DNA of 64,000 bases. Origin: Pyxicephalus adspersus. Its lineage: Eukaryota > Chordata > Amphibia > Anura > Pyxicephalidae. A program made the translations under genes and the position numbers. The notes beneath the pieces are model-generated. The model worked only from the letters and a program-made list of their open reading frames with translations. It made no database searches and was not told the origin of the DNA. Shown here piece by piece: positions 11,826 to 23,696 of this stretch. The stretch lies in the NCBI RefSeq assembly GCF_032062135.1, contig NC_092863.1:17951926-18015925 (forward strand), given 5' to 3'. Numbering within the stretch: position 1 is the stretch's first letter; the number at the start of each line of letters is the position of its first letter.

Positions 11826-12028
11826 AAGGTGCAACATTGCATGGCCTGGCCTTGGGGTGAATTTGCAGGGACATCCACTCATGGTAACTGTTGAATATTT
11901 TCCTCTTGTGAAAAATCTTGCTTACTGTAAAATGATGGATTACAAATTGTTTAAAAATGGCCTTATAACCCTTCTCAGAATGATGAGCAGCAACATTTAC
12001 TTTTCTAAGATTGCTGATGTCTTGGCAT
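11826..12028 (-). pseudogene. Tc1 transposase N-terminal fragment (paired-like HTH), broken
   Basis: Tc1-type transposases bind their inverted repeats through an N-terminal paired-like domain and cut and join DNA with a C-terminal DDE domain. Only the first part survives. The minus-strand frame reads VNVAAHHSEKGYKAIFKQF and then HHFTVSKIFHK, the characteristic recognition helices. The expected ATG at 12028-12026 is followed by a deletion of a few bases, so it is out of frame with the domain. A second shift occurs near 11880, after which the frame is no longer related. No catalytic residue of the DDE domain is present. Upstream is the Tc1 leader with its TATA-like box. Confidence 0.9.
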
Positions 12029-12341
12029 TGTGTTACCACACACAATCTAAATGCTCCAGAACAGAAACATTGCCAAAACTTCTGTTTTTATAGAGATGGT
12101 GACACTTTCTGATGAATTAATCAAGTGCTACTTTCCCTCTTTATTCCAATAGTACCGGTAGTAGTAGGGTGTACCTAATTTCTCAAACTGCTTCTGCATT
12201 TTGATTTTGTTGTTGCTAGATAAATAATGAACACAGTATAATGTATAATGTGGTGTTCATCTGAGTTTCTAGACCAGATAATGTCGGGATATGCAAAACC
12301 TTAGAATTTAGAGAAGATCTAATTTCTTTTTCATATAACTG
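11826..12341 (-). mobile_element. Tc1/mariner-like element, copy B, 5' half
   Basis: Read on the minus strand, this runs from the terminal inverted repeat at 12341 (CAGTTATATGAAAAAG) through the leader into the start of the transposase. Two direct copies of AGAAATTAG, at about 12319-12327 (outer) and 12174-12183 (inner), fit the IR/DR terminus of fish and frog Tc1 elements. A TATA-like box (TATAAAAACAG, minus, 12081-12092) precedes the coding region. Homology stops near 11826 inside the transposase, so the 3' half and right terminus are missing. Copy A at the window start is the same family in the same orientation. Confidence 0.9.
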
Positions 12342-14680
12342 TTGGTTCACCTTAGTTTTCTTCCCCTTTTATTGTTTGTTTTCCTCACCTAAGTCTGCTG
12401 TCTGGTCCCTTGCTGACCCTGTTTCCAGGTATATGTGGGAAGGGATTGATAATCTGCGGGCTGTGCGCTGAGCACAAGAAATATAATCCGTCTGGTAAAC
12501 ATTCTAGGCATCCTACAGACACCAGAAATGAGGAGGGTCTGTACACTGCATGCGTTTGTAGGCCACCACTAATCTCTTTAGGAAAATACTTATTGCCTGA
12601 TTGTCGTACGGGTTCAATGTCACTTTCTGAGACTTTGCACAATTATGCAGATTTGGAATACATGTCTGCATGCTAGTTCTGGGTTAATGGCTCAGAAAAC
12701 AAGTAAGAGGCAGATGAAACCCAGCATTGGCAGCTAACATATATCTCTTAAGACAGGTTTCCCTTAGTATTAGTTTTTCCAACTACCACAATACCATAAG
12801 AGGTTATCACTAAGTGATACTTATCAACTGAACAAGCTAGAAAATAGAAAATGTACTGTTCTTTTCTCATAAGACTAACTATGAGGTTTTGTGTCTGTAT
12901 GAGCAAAACTCCCTATCAGTAAAATAATAAGAAAAAACAACCACGGTATCTAGTTCAGCTGTGTATGTAAACTGGCAATAGTAGAAAAGATTAGACTGCC
13001 CCAAAAGATATCTGGTCTGTATGCATCTCAGAACATTCAAGCCAATTTTGCTTCCTGGGAAATGTTGATACATTTTAGGCTCCTTCACAACCCTATATGG
13101 TCCCACTTGCCTAGAGGACAGGTGATGTACTAGAATGTGGACTACTGTTTACCCCCAAGCTGGTATTGCTCCCCCCATTGCCCAGGGGATTACTTGATGC
13201 ATACTACCACGTGTAGAAGGATCTTTTCTTAGAAAGATTGTTAGGCAACCGGTTTGTCCATGGTTGGCTGATGACTATAACCTAGCAGGTATGATCAGCC
13301 TTCACCAACATACAATTCCATATTGCATAGCACGGAACATGAAAAGGTCATTCAGTTTATAAGCATCTCTTATTACTTATTAGTCAAGTCCGCTGTATGC
13401 TAACAGTCTGCTAACAGATCTTCTGTATGGTCTGCAAACAAATAACATGTTCTTTGGGATTGTAAGGGCAACAATAAGACAAAGACAGGACCAGTTCTCC
13501 ACCCTTTTATCTCTCACCATGCAAGTTCTAGTTCTCTTCAAAACACACTAGTATGTTCTGATGAGATAACAGGCTGATATCCCCTCCACTCACGCAACAC
13601 ATGACAACTTCAAGCATGTACTTGGTATTTAGAACTGAATAACATAAAAGGAAAATCCGTGAGGTAACAGAAAGTTTCTGACTGGAATTGTACAAGGGCA
13701 TTCACATATAAAAATAAGAACACAAGCATAATAAATAAATTAAATCTATTTAATGAATATTGCAAATAGGACTGCAAATGCCAACCTCTCCTGTCAAAAA
13801 TATTATTTTCTTAGCTGCCATGTTGACTGAATGGATTTAAGCTCCTTGCAATGAAAAGCATAGGTTCACTTTTAGAGCTGTACATGAACCCTCATTCAGA
13901 AGGGATGGTTATTCACGGTGATATAAATTGTGATGGGGTCGATGAGGTCATACTGATGAGTAGGCAGTGAAGGGGTTAAATTCAAAGCACTTGTGAACAT
14001 CAAAAGATTATTATGGTATGCAAACATTTTCTGACATGCTAGATAAAATGTCCACTGGGTATGCAAAGAGGAAGAGCATGGACGCTGTGTGGCGGTGCGT
14101 AGGCAATCATTTACCGTCACTTTAATGGTGACAGGAACTTTTCTGGCACAATTATTTTAACTTGGTGCACATTAACTACTTTACTGCAGTTGGTGTGATT
14201 TCAGCTGGCACATTTAGTAGTAAATGATCGGATATACCCTGGATCCCTGCTCTACACATTACTGACAAAAAGCAATACGCAACATTTTCAGTCTGATTCA
14301 CATAGACTATTGCCTTCGACGCTGTGGGCGGTGTATGAGCGGTGTATGTGTAGAGCTTAGGTTGTGTTTGATTGCGGCATGCTACCCCCGCCTCTCTGAC
14401 GTTTCTGCCAGTGCCGGCTAAACAGGATGAGGACGCATGCTGGCAGAGGATCCCTATTTATGCGTGAGCAAGGGATTTCCCCTTTCGCACAGACACAAAG
14501 CAGTGCCAAGCCCGACGTTTTTAAAGATTACAGGGCACAGGCTGTGCCAACCTTCTCTCACACACTCAAAGCTTTTTTTATTACATCGACACACAAAGCA
14601 CGAACAGAGATTGTTGCTTCTCTGGTGAGCCGGTCACATGACCAGCAGGCACAGCACAGGTACAGAACAGGCAGTGGCAA
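12342..14680. other. Non-coding stretch, no gene seen
   Basis: Overlapping open frames of 85-88 codons on opposite strands at 12385-12676 have no recognisable domain and look like chance. The region 14290-14440 is somewhat richer in CpG (GACGCTGTGGGCGG, GTGCCGGC) but has no promoter architecture I could support. Confidence 0.5.
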
Positions 14681-14684
14681 AGCC

Positions 14685-14870
14685 TAATTAGATATTTAAA
14701 CTGCTGCATATTTAATTAGCCCTTTTCTGTTCCTGCTGACTCTGCAGTTCATTTCCTGCAGCATGTTTAAATTTAATAAAGTGAAATCAATCTTCAATTT
14801 ATTTTTCTATAAAATAATGCCCTTTCATGCTGTACTGGTATAGATCACATTCTCTTAAAGCAATAGTAAA
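14685..14870. promoter_or_regulatory. Candidate conserved non-coding element (homeodomain-site rich)
   Basis: CTAATTAG at about 14685 and TTAATTAG at about 14713 are inverted homeodomain-type cores, followed by a TGCAG-rich stretch and an AT-rich block (TTTAAATTTAATAAAG, near 14766). This texture is common in developmental enhancers conserved across vertebrates. Conservation cannot be seen from one sequence, so this is a suggestion only. Confidence 0.3.
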
Positions 14871-16820
14871 CCTAAACTATCAGGATTACTTTTTAGGAAA
14901 TAGCATCCACCAATATACTGTATATGTAAAAATACCCACACAAAGAAGGAACTAAAACCACAGCGTCCTGGTGCAAAACATAGTCTGGGTCCTTTTGTAA
15001 TTATTACTGTAATATAAGGTAACTAACGCACATTGTGGTGCATACTGACATCAGATGAATGGGTTGCCCTAACATCTGCATGCACTAACATAGCCAGCAA
15101 TAGTTTCAATATTTTTACCATGAAGGTTAATCAGGAAAAAAACTGAAGTCTCCTGGTAATTTCGGAAACCTCAGGACTTTACAGAAGGCCCAGTGACAAT
15201 ACCCTCACCTAAGCTTAAGAGGGAAAGGCAGGGTACATGTAGGTAAGGTAAGTATATTTGTCACTTATCTCTTTTTCTTCTTTTATTTATTTACTCCTTT
15301 TAAGATCCACAGTTTCTCATAGAGAACATTTGGTCAGAAAATTGTACGAAATATGACCTGATTATTACCTCCACCAATTCATAGCTGGATATCTACAAAT
15401 CTACAAACCACTAATACCCCATTATCACTAACATATGTAATAAACAACACATTTATGAAGATGCAACTATGTACGATAGGGACAAATCATGAAACATGAA
15501 GGGACTGCCCACTTTTCTAACCTCCATCCCAAAGGCATTAGGTATGACACAGGAGACTAATGCTTACAAAGCAAAATTACTTCTTTTTCCAAACTATATA
15601 CATACTACATTCATTCAGCTAACAGCACAGAACAACACTGGACTCCTGTGTTTCCCAGCACCCTAGCGGTCACATTGTCTACACTATGACTATTGTTACT
15701 GAAAATGCATGAAAAGGTTTTGAGCTTGGCCATCTTGCAGTTAGGTCCAAACGGTATAAAAAGCCAATTCCACTTAACTTAGGTGGGGAGAAACAAGTGA
15801 ACACAAAAAAAAGACAAGATAGTATATCTTTATGTATAGAAGACAAAAACTAGAGAATTAAGGACATCCACAATAAATACCAAAGGGACCTCAATTTAAC
15901 CAATGTAACCTGGAAGCTTCTTTCTCCACAAGCACCAAGCTAATACCCTGACCCCATAAAATCCACCACCATTACAAGAAAAAGAACACTGTAGCCCCCA
16001 TAAATTAACAATGAAAAAAAATGAAACTTTTATCAGAAGCTCTTGAAATTCATACATTTGTCTGTGAAACTTATTAAAAAGGCTTCTGGCCCTTTCACTC
16101 TTAATTACTTGCATGAACAATAAAGGTAGAAGCAGAACCTATACAAAAGAGAAATATTAGATGAATATCTCTATCACTTCCTACTAAGTTCCATATCTCT
16201 GGGTATAAAATAAATATTCCAATGCAGAAAGAAATAGTTAATTGTGTAACAGAAACCATTTGCTGCTCATATGCTGGGGGTGTGGTTGTGATTTAAAGGA
16301 TCCATGGGTATCTCTGTGTACAGAGCTGTGTGTCTACGGCCCACCGGGACAGGTGGGGGAAGATGGAAACACAATTCCTAAAAACCCCTTTGTAGTGGAG
16401 TGTGGGGAACTTTCTCTAAGTTCACATCATTGTTTACCATTACCACTAGTGAGAAACGCAGCATTTTTACAGACCATTTAAATATGACAAGTGGCATTGC
16501 ACAAAGTATAAATCAACTGGGAAAACAGTTTATTACTGAAAATATTCTAAATTTGCTAGAGAAAGTACAGAATTGCTTACCATACAATGTGTGTACTATG
16601 TCTATTCCTGGACCCTTATACTAAGATTTTATGGCATTTGTCAGCTCAGCATGGACTTTGCACAATTCTTTTTAGGTTACAAACAAAAACGGCTGTACAA
16701 AGCTCAAGTGACGTTGCACTAAATGATCACAAATGTCAAAAAGGGGAAAATGCTCAGCTTATTCAATTATTACAGTAACCTTAACGTAAAGATGTTTACC
16801 TATGACAATAAAACATAACA
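14871..16820. other. Non-coding stretch, no gene seen
   Basis: AT-rich sequence with short unrelated open frames on both strands. The start (about 14858-14885) carries a TTAAAGCAATAGTAAACC motif like the ends of the TTAA-bounded elements, but no partner end was found. Confidence 0.45.
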
Positions 16821-17000
16821 CTTAAAAGGGACAGAAATATAGGAGCCGCCATTGCCATTTTGTAAAGTGTATGCATTCAGTGGGCGATTAATTCATAAGA
16901 AGATACCAATGCATGTTCCAGGTCAGTAACTCGACAAGTACTGGAAGAGTAAAACAAGTTAATAGTTACAGCTTCCATGTACTGTGAGGTTCCTTTTAAG
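16821..17000. mobile_element. Small element with CTTAAAAGG inverted ends (candidate MITE)
   Basis: A 180-bp segment beginning CTTAAAAGGGAC and ending with the complement of CTTAAAAGGAAC, so 11 of 12 terminal bases are inverted copies. No target duplication is clear beyond the TTAA inside the ends. The termini resemble the 21.4-kb element. It has no coding content. Confidence 0.5.
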
Positions 17001-18928
17001 CAGATAGCCCACCAATGCTCCTAGGCTAGAAATAATTTCACTTTATTCTACCCTCCCTAGCAATACATACTCATCTTTCCTTGTTGCCCTGATACTACAT
17101 TGATCTGCCATGAGCATGAAAAGCCTCCCTGCGTAAGCCATGATTTGCTAACATCATAGTATTTAAAGGGCCATAAACTTTCACGTGACAAATACTGGTG
17201 CTTGGCCCAGCAAGTTTACATGCTTCCATCAAGGGACAGAAAGCTACATTTTGCCATATATTTGCTACGTTATTACTGTGGGTTTGATATGTAAAGAGAT
17301 ATTCTAGATTTTTTTTTAACTGATATGTGTCAAAACTGTGATATATGAACAATTAAACCAAGGAGAAATTGTGATTAATATCTGCAGTACTTTTTCTGTT
17401 AGCTAGCTGGTTATCAATGGCTTTTGAAATGTTGTTGTAGAAATTCTGCTCATACTAGGTGTAGAGTAGATACTGTTTGGTTCCATCAACCACTGACATT
17501 TCACAGAAAACAAAAAGATCCTGACTTCAGCACCCCCTACACACATATACACTCCGACCATCCCTAGATCATATGCAGAATTCGTAGCTTTAGGTGTATA
17601 GGGCACACATTTTACAGGTTTTCCTGTTTTATATGGGCAACGACTAATATAAACTACTACTTTTTGTACGTAGGAATGCTACCTGCCTGATATACTTTAC
17701 ATAAATGTATTGCAGTGATTGCAGACTCATCTGATAAAATAAGGCTTAGAAAAAGATGATCACAATAAATTGTCACTTCATTCAGGTCTATCAGGGAAAT
17801 GATCCTGCAGCGCCATATTGCCACTGTGGACAAACGGGTGGCTTCATGGAAAGACTGCATGTGATGGCATGAGTAGTGGTTATACTTACAATCTAGCAAA
17901 ATGTCTGAAATGTTTTCTGAACACAGGACGTTGACAAATATAGTGTAACAGTTGGCAAGCTACCAGGATTTTGCATAATCTCATCAACCGCCTATTCTTT
18001 AGTTTCTATCAGCCGCTCCATGCATTCATGTTGGGTCATGTACAGAAAGGCTTTATGTTTATTAATGATCAAACCCATAAAGTTTAAAGATTTATTTTTT
18101 TCTAAAAAGCCCTAACTGATTTCCTTTAAGGCAAAGTCTGCTTGTCATATTGCAGCTTCTTTATTAGGACAGACTGCTGATAAATACCTCGGGGGAGTAA
18201 TCCCCATACAGCACATAGTACCTATACATTACACTGCTGGGTTTTCTTTGTGCTGGCCTCTAATATAAAAGAAAGGGCCACAATTTTTTAAAAAATAATT
18301 TCTCATACTATCAGTATTGAATGTGCTGACAAGCTGCCTCTAGGTGGAGACAGAAAGTCAGACGCTCATCAGCTTCTCTGTCATGCAAGATGTGGAAAGC
18401 CAAGAGAGGCATTGGAAATTATATTTTATTTTGCCCCATCTGCCACTTTGGCACACAAATCACTCTGGACTGAACCAGTCAAGACGAAAAGGGGAATGGC
18501 TAGGACTGACTGAGCTGGCACAAACCTAGGCTTTCATATATTTTATTATGGTAAATTCTAGTCCACAGATCAGCACTAACTATAGCTACAAGTGATAAAA
18601 AAATACCATTTCCAATGAATCTGGCAGCGTCTGGTTTAAAAATTCTGCCCTTGGCCATTTCACATATTAACCCACAGCGTTTAAGCCTACAGCTCCCAAA
18701 TCCATTCAGTTCTGTGCTACACAGCTAAAGATATAAAGAGAACCAGTTGTAACTTCTCTTATTTCATAATCCTAGCTCACTAATGGCATTCCAACGTCCA
18801 AGGCCAATTCATATCTAGTTGGTGGTTTTGACAAAATTTTTTAGTGACTTTTTTCATGAAGCTGTAAGTATAAGAGTCAGACAGTCTGCAGGGAGACAAG
18901 CCTGAATTTCAGTACTATTATTAGACTA
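17001..18928. other. Non-coding stretch, no gene seen
   Basis: Several open frames of 60-85 codons on both strands have no recognisable domains. No repeat or regulatory site could be supported. Confidence 0.5.
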
Positions 18929-19236
18929 GTCACACATGCTTAAAAATTGTTGCCCAAGACAAACATTCCTAATCCTCTTGGCTGTAAATCTAATGTGTGC
19001 ACAGGTGCCCCCCATGATATTTATTAATCTTTGCGGCAGATTGCTAACCAACAAAATGGGGATGGCCATTGTAATTTCAATGAGTGAAGATGCAGCCAGG
19101 TGCCTCACACTTGTCTCCCCTCTTCCTGTTGCATGAACAGCACTGTGCTTGTTCATTCCAATGTTGCTGACAACAATCTCAAAAGATCAATTCCAGCAAC
19201 AGAAATTTGATGTGTGTATCGCTCCTAAAATAGATG
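18929..19236 (+). mobile_element. Probable DNA-transposon remnant with CACACATGC end
   Basis: The left end CACACATGCTTAAAAATTG continuing TTGCCCAAGAC recurs, inverted, at about 23630-23696. The right side near 19200-19236 reads, on the minus strand, CACACATCAAATTTCTGTTG, a weak inverted partner of the left end. About 300 bp long and non-coding. The superfamily is unknown. Confidence 0.5.
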
Positions 19237-21350
19237 TTCTCAGATCACCATGTTATTAATATATGGTTTGGTACACTGGGATGAGAAAGCTATTTGTGGT
19301 TGGGACATCAAACAACCCAGTTCACGTAGTTACTACGATGTTGTTAGGGAGCACACTTGGCTGAATGGTGGCTCTGCCGATCAATGGGTAGATAGTAGAA
19401 GCCGGGTAAAGATATAGGCAATCATTTACACAGGTCACACACCCTTTGACTAGAGTATGGCCACCTTAAAGTATCAGGCAGGTGGGCTGTCAAGGTTCCC
19501 ATTTATCAGGGTCTCCCGACTGCACACCTCTAGTGTGTCATGACCTGAGTATATGATTTGTAATGTTATACAGGAAATCTTTTAGTATCTCTAAACAATA
19601 AATATATTTGGTTTTCTGGAGGAACGACAACCAATCGGATCTAACTATTCAGTTAGCTAAAGCTTTTGGGTTGCCTCTTGAATATAAAACCCTTATTTTA
19701 AATCTAGTTTAGGAGCACCTAGGTCATTAACAAACCAATAGAGTGTTCTGGTGGCAAAGAAGTTAATATGTTATGAATATAGGGTCTCATAGTGAACCTA
19801 ATTGGAAGCAGTTTTCTCTATTTCTGGAGCAGGACGTCACTGCCATGTGTGTGAGCTGGCATCTGGGAGACATGAGGAGGATGAGGTTCATGGAGATCTG
19901 TGAAATCTATCTTCTGTAGTACATGACAATGTGTGTGGGGGGATAAATGGGAAATAACACTGAGCATTGAGGTAGCAGACAAAATATGACTGTATCAGCA
20001 GGATATAGCTCTTTGCCCTGTAATTAGTTAAGAAGTAACTTTTTATCCTAATAAATAGGGGGGAGAACTAAGGATTCTTTGTACTGCCAGATCAGGAGTA
20101 ATATAAATCAACAAATGGGGGAATAAGTGTCATAATGGGTGTCATATATATCTTCCACCATGAGGAAGACAACTGTATTCTTCTAATGCACTAACAAAAC
20201 AGTGGAAAAATATTAAAAAATAGGCATTGGAGAAAGAGAGGAGATGTCCTAAAATAACTTTGTACCCTACAAAAGTTGGGGGCTATAAAGGTCATCATCC
20301 TAACAATACGCCCCTCAGACAAATGATCTCATCTCCCTCTGCTTAACAAATGTTACATTGAAAAATCTTCATTGCCATTTAAATAGTAAGCAGTTGTAAT
20401 GCGTAGACCTGTAGATTAAAAGACCACATTTTACATTCACCTTGTAGTCTACATCGAAATGTCACTAAAAAAACATTGCTCAGCTGAAGCATAAAAGGTC
20501 CAGTTACCAATATCTGGCTTTTGCCAGGTGGCCTTGTATTATTCTCCCTACTTATGCTGATCCAAGCATAGGTAGGAAGGTATTCGGGATTTGGTCAGGT
20601 TATCTCCGTCAAGGTGAATATGGCAGGGAATTAAAACTTCTGTCTGAACCTGGTAGACAAACAAGAAAAGGTTAGAAAAATTATGGTGGTTCTTCCTTCG
20701 GAAGTATATATATAGTGAGCCCCAGCAGCTACCTGTACTCCTTGTTCAGTTGTCTGATAATCATCTGATGATGAATGTTTGTTATTGTGTTATTTCATGT
20801 TTCACACTGTTTTCGCTCTTCGTATTGTGCCATTAAGTATGCTACAACATGTTCTAGAGGCTTTGCAAAGACAAATGCATGGGCATTCATACAAAAGGGC
20901 ATCTGTGATGTGTCTATTCATGGGATTTTCTTACATGTGTGTACAAAACAGCACATCTGAGGACCACATGAGAGGCAATGCAAATCGTACAGAATGAACA
21001 AAGACATTCCAGAGCCTGCAACAGAACTGGACCAAAATGAAAAAGCACTTCAGAGTTTTTTAGTTGGATATTATTTACACATTTGCTTTTGAAATTTGTA
21101 AGGCCTGCAGTGTTATCACTCTTGGTAAATTCTTTACATTTCACCTATAGGAAATAAAACAAATATGCTGCAACCACATTGCTGGGAAGTTGGCATTGCT
21201 GATGAGTTGAATAGAAATTTAGGTGCACCCTCTTATGAATACAAAATGCTCAAAAAAGTCAAAGTGAAATATGGCATCTATAATTAAAAATCATTATTTC
21301 AGAAAATGTTACTTATATCTAATAACAGCTTATCCCTGGAGTGGCTGTGG
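19237..21350. other. Non-coding stretch, no gene seen
   Basis: AT-rich DNA. GACTAG and GGCCACC words near 19450 may belong to the preceding element. Open frames of 61-76 codons around 20775-21144 overlap on opposite strands and are unrecognised. Confidence 0.45.
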
Positions 21351-21351
21351 C

Positions 21352-21381
21352 TACCATGCAAGAGAGTACCATGCAAGAGAG
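21352..21381 (+). repeat. Perfect 15-bp tandem duplication
   Basis: TACCATGCAAGAGAG occurs twice head to tail, at 21352-21366 and 21367-21381, with no mismatch. The lack of divergence suggests a recent slippage or repair event. Confidence 0.9.
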
Positions 21382-21413
21382 CCACTTTAACCTGATATTT
21401 AATATTATTGAAT

Positions 21414-21840
21414 TTAAAGAGGAACTGAACACTAGAAGCTGTGCCGATAACAGGAGGGAGGGTCAGAAGGCAATGGACTAGTGATCAGTATTGTCTATAG
21501 TCTACCTGTAGCTGAATGTTCTTTATTACTGGCTTACAATGCTGTGCGCTGCAAAATGTTTGTGCGGAGGCAGTCATCTTATTAGAGGCTTTAGTTTTCA
21601 TTTTGGAATCCCCAGAACGATGAGAAGTAAAAGTCGTGACCTCACCATAGTCAAAGAAGCAATCCCTTACATCTCACACTACAGAATTACATCTATCAGG
21701 TTGTAGGGACAAGTGCCCAGGCACCTTCAGTACATGGAGAAATCCAGGGTACTGCTTAAGTGCAATGAACATGGCTTTCTATTACTGTAACATAACAAAT
21801 CTTCACTTTCTAAATTCAGGTCCACTTTAACATAAAATGT
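21414..21840. mobile_element. TTAA-bounded MITE (candidate)
   Basis: A 427-bp segment bounded by TTAA at both ends. The left terminus is TTAAAGAGGAACTGAA and the right terminus, on the minus strand, is TTAAAGTGGACCTGAA: 14 of 16 bases match as an inverted repeat. TTAA is the piggyBac target, but the classic piggyBac CCC ends are absent, so the superfamily is open. There is no coding capacity. A further CACTTTAACCTGA motif just upstream at about 21383 could be a solo end. Confidence 0.6.
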
Positions 21841-22572
21841 GCTATGTGCAATGGACACCCGGTCAGTTAACATGCCTCTGGCAGACATCATAGCCTCCTA
21901 AATGCCATCCTTTGTTCTGCATTATTTAATTTTTTTTTTAGTCTTTTGCAGAACACTTCTGTTTTAAATTGTCTTGTATCTACTGCCTGCCATCTGCTTA
22001 TAGATATTCAACAACTGGTAGGCTCAACTCCAGGCAAATTACTAAATACACAAATGAAATACATACAGTCATGTAAACAGTCCTACATTGTAAAAATGTT
22101 TAATTCTGTTCATTAGTTATCCATCCACCATTTAGTTTGGTAAAGCACTGCATATCATAAACAACTGCTATCTTTGCTTTAACCAAAATCCTTGTTTTCA
22201 TTTCTTGCTTGAAGCCACTTCCTGTCTATATATTTGTTAGGGAATACAGTGGTGTCACCTCCCTGGTTGTTGATCGGATAAAGAAGCAAGGAGCAGCAAT
22301 AAACTGTGAAGGAACGGCGTGCATGGGCAATTTTTTTTATAATGCACCCAATAGAGATTGATGGATATTGGTGGTGATTGAACACTAAACATCTGGAAAA
22401 AAAATCTCTTTGGAGTAAAGCACAAAAATGTAGTAGTTTGTTTTGGCAAATGATTACACACATTTGGAACATTGTGTAATAATTGGCGATTAATCACCAC
22501 TCCATGCCTAATTATGAGCTAATTGTTCCAAATGTGTAGCAAATGATAACTAGTATTTAAACGCTAGTAACC
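21841..22572. other. Non-coding stretch, no gene seen
   Basis: Open frames of 81 and 97 codons on the minus strand (22179-22500) overlap each other in different frames and carry no recognisable domain. No repeat boundary was recognised. Confidence 0.45.
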
Positions 22573-22574
22573 TA

Positions 22575-22999
22575 AGCTACATACACACTTCCAATTATTA
22601 TCGTTGGAAAACGAACGACGAACGTTCATGCACGATATATATGAACGATCGTATAGCACCGATCCTGCACATAGAGTTAACGACACGATCGTTCGTAGAT
22701 ATTGTACACACAATAGATACGATCGTTTGAGCGATAGAGGAACTATGTGCACGACAGGAAAGTGAACGGACGTTCGTTCATCACGCATGCTCTGACCATG
22801 GACGATCAACGAACGACCGTACACACGAACGATGTTCAACGATAGTCGTCCAATCTGATCCGTCGGTCCGGTTGTTCGTTTCCAGCGACTTTCCTCGTTC
22901 GTCGGCGTCGTTGGTTACTTTTTTACGAACGATTTTTTGCCCAATCGATCGTTCGTCGTTCGATTGGAACGATAAAAATTGGAAGTGTGTACGCACCTT
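22575..22999. mobile_element. TA-flanked MITE, copy 2 (younger, CpG-dense)
   Basis: A 425-bp element between TA at 22573-22574 and TA at 23000-23001. The left end is AGCTACATACACACTTCC and the right end, on the minus strand, is AAGGTGCGTACACACTTCC. Inversion continues through AATTATTATCGTTGGAA-type sequence. The interior is packed with CGATCG, GAACGA and TCGTTCG words, giving CpG far more often than in neighbouring DNA, and much of the left half is inverted in the right half. It shares interior blocks with copy 1 at 3.5 kb but retains more CpG, suggesting a later insertion or protection from methylation-driven decay. Minus-strand open frames of 83-91 codons are by-products of the repeated words. 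Confidence 0.9.
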
Positions 23000-23142
23000 T
23001 AGTAGCTTGGAACTACATATCCCCGGAAACAATCTTTAGTGATTCCAATGACCATTTTATGGGGAGGGGGAAGGACAAGTGTAAGGCACCGCACTGCATC
23101 CTCCTTCACAAGAAATGATGGCAGTCAGCTGTTCAGTGATCC

Positions 23143-23584
23143 GCCTAGTGCAGGGGTCAGCAACCTTTACTATCAAAAGAGCCATTTTGCCTCCTCTTCC
23201 ACTAAAGAAAAATAGTCTGGAGCCGCAAAACATAACACAGTTTATAAACCTTTAAAAGTTTTAATATTTTTTAATTTTACCTGTTACAACAACTGTGCAT
23301 GTGTAGGCCTACTTTGAAATAAATTAAACACCGAACTATGCCCCTAGAAGCCTCCAGCTTCTAACATATCATCCTGTTACATTAGAAGCTGGAGGCTTGT
23401 AACGTAACAGGGTAGATTTTTTTGATGGGCAGAGTTCTTTATGTTCTGACGATGCCTTAGCGATGAAATTTTAAGGGGTGTTAGCCACAGGTGTCCCTCA
23501 TTTGCAGAGATCTCCCCGCGGCAGCCGAAGGGAGCCACAACATGGAGGCTGAAAAGCCGCATGCGGCAGACCCCTGGCCTAGTG
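23143..23584. mobile_element. Non-autonomous hAT element 2 with perfect 8-bp target duplication
   Basis: The element proper is 23151-23576 (426 bp), starting CAGGGGTCAGCAACC and ending with the complement of CAGGGGTCTGCCGC. The duplication GCCTAGTG is identical at 23143-23150 and 23577-23584. The left side carries AAAGAGCCATTTTGCC and AGCCGC words typical of this hAT group. Inside is a perfect 17-bp inverted repeat, AAGCCTCCAGCTTCTAA, at 23348-23364 and 23382-23398. There is no transposase. The boundary is one of the clearest in the window. Confidence 0.95.
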
Positions 23585-23629
23585 GATTGAATAACAAAGT
23601 TTGGGGACAGCTGTGCACATACTAGATTT

Positions 23630-23696
23630 TAGCCCAGGTCAATCGTAACCTTTCTTCTTGGGCAACAATTTTCTAGCGTGTGTGCATTGTTTTGGT
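23630..23696 (-). mobile_element. DNA-transposon end related to the 18.9-kb element
   Basis: On the minus strand this reads CACACACGCTAGAAAATTG then TTGCCCAAGAAG, matching the left end of the 18929-19236 element over about 30 bp. The extent on the other side is unclear. It lies only about 46 bp past the hAT duplication, so three elements crowd into 22.57-23.70 kb. Confidence 0.5.

Noticed and set aside
22781..23032. 83-91 codon minus-strand frames near 22.6-23.0 kb
   Set aside because: They lie inside the palindromic MITE and arise from its repeated CGATCG/GAACGA words.
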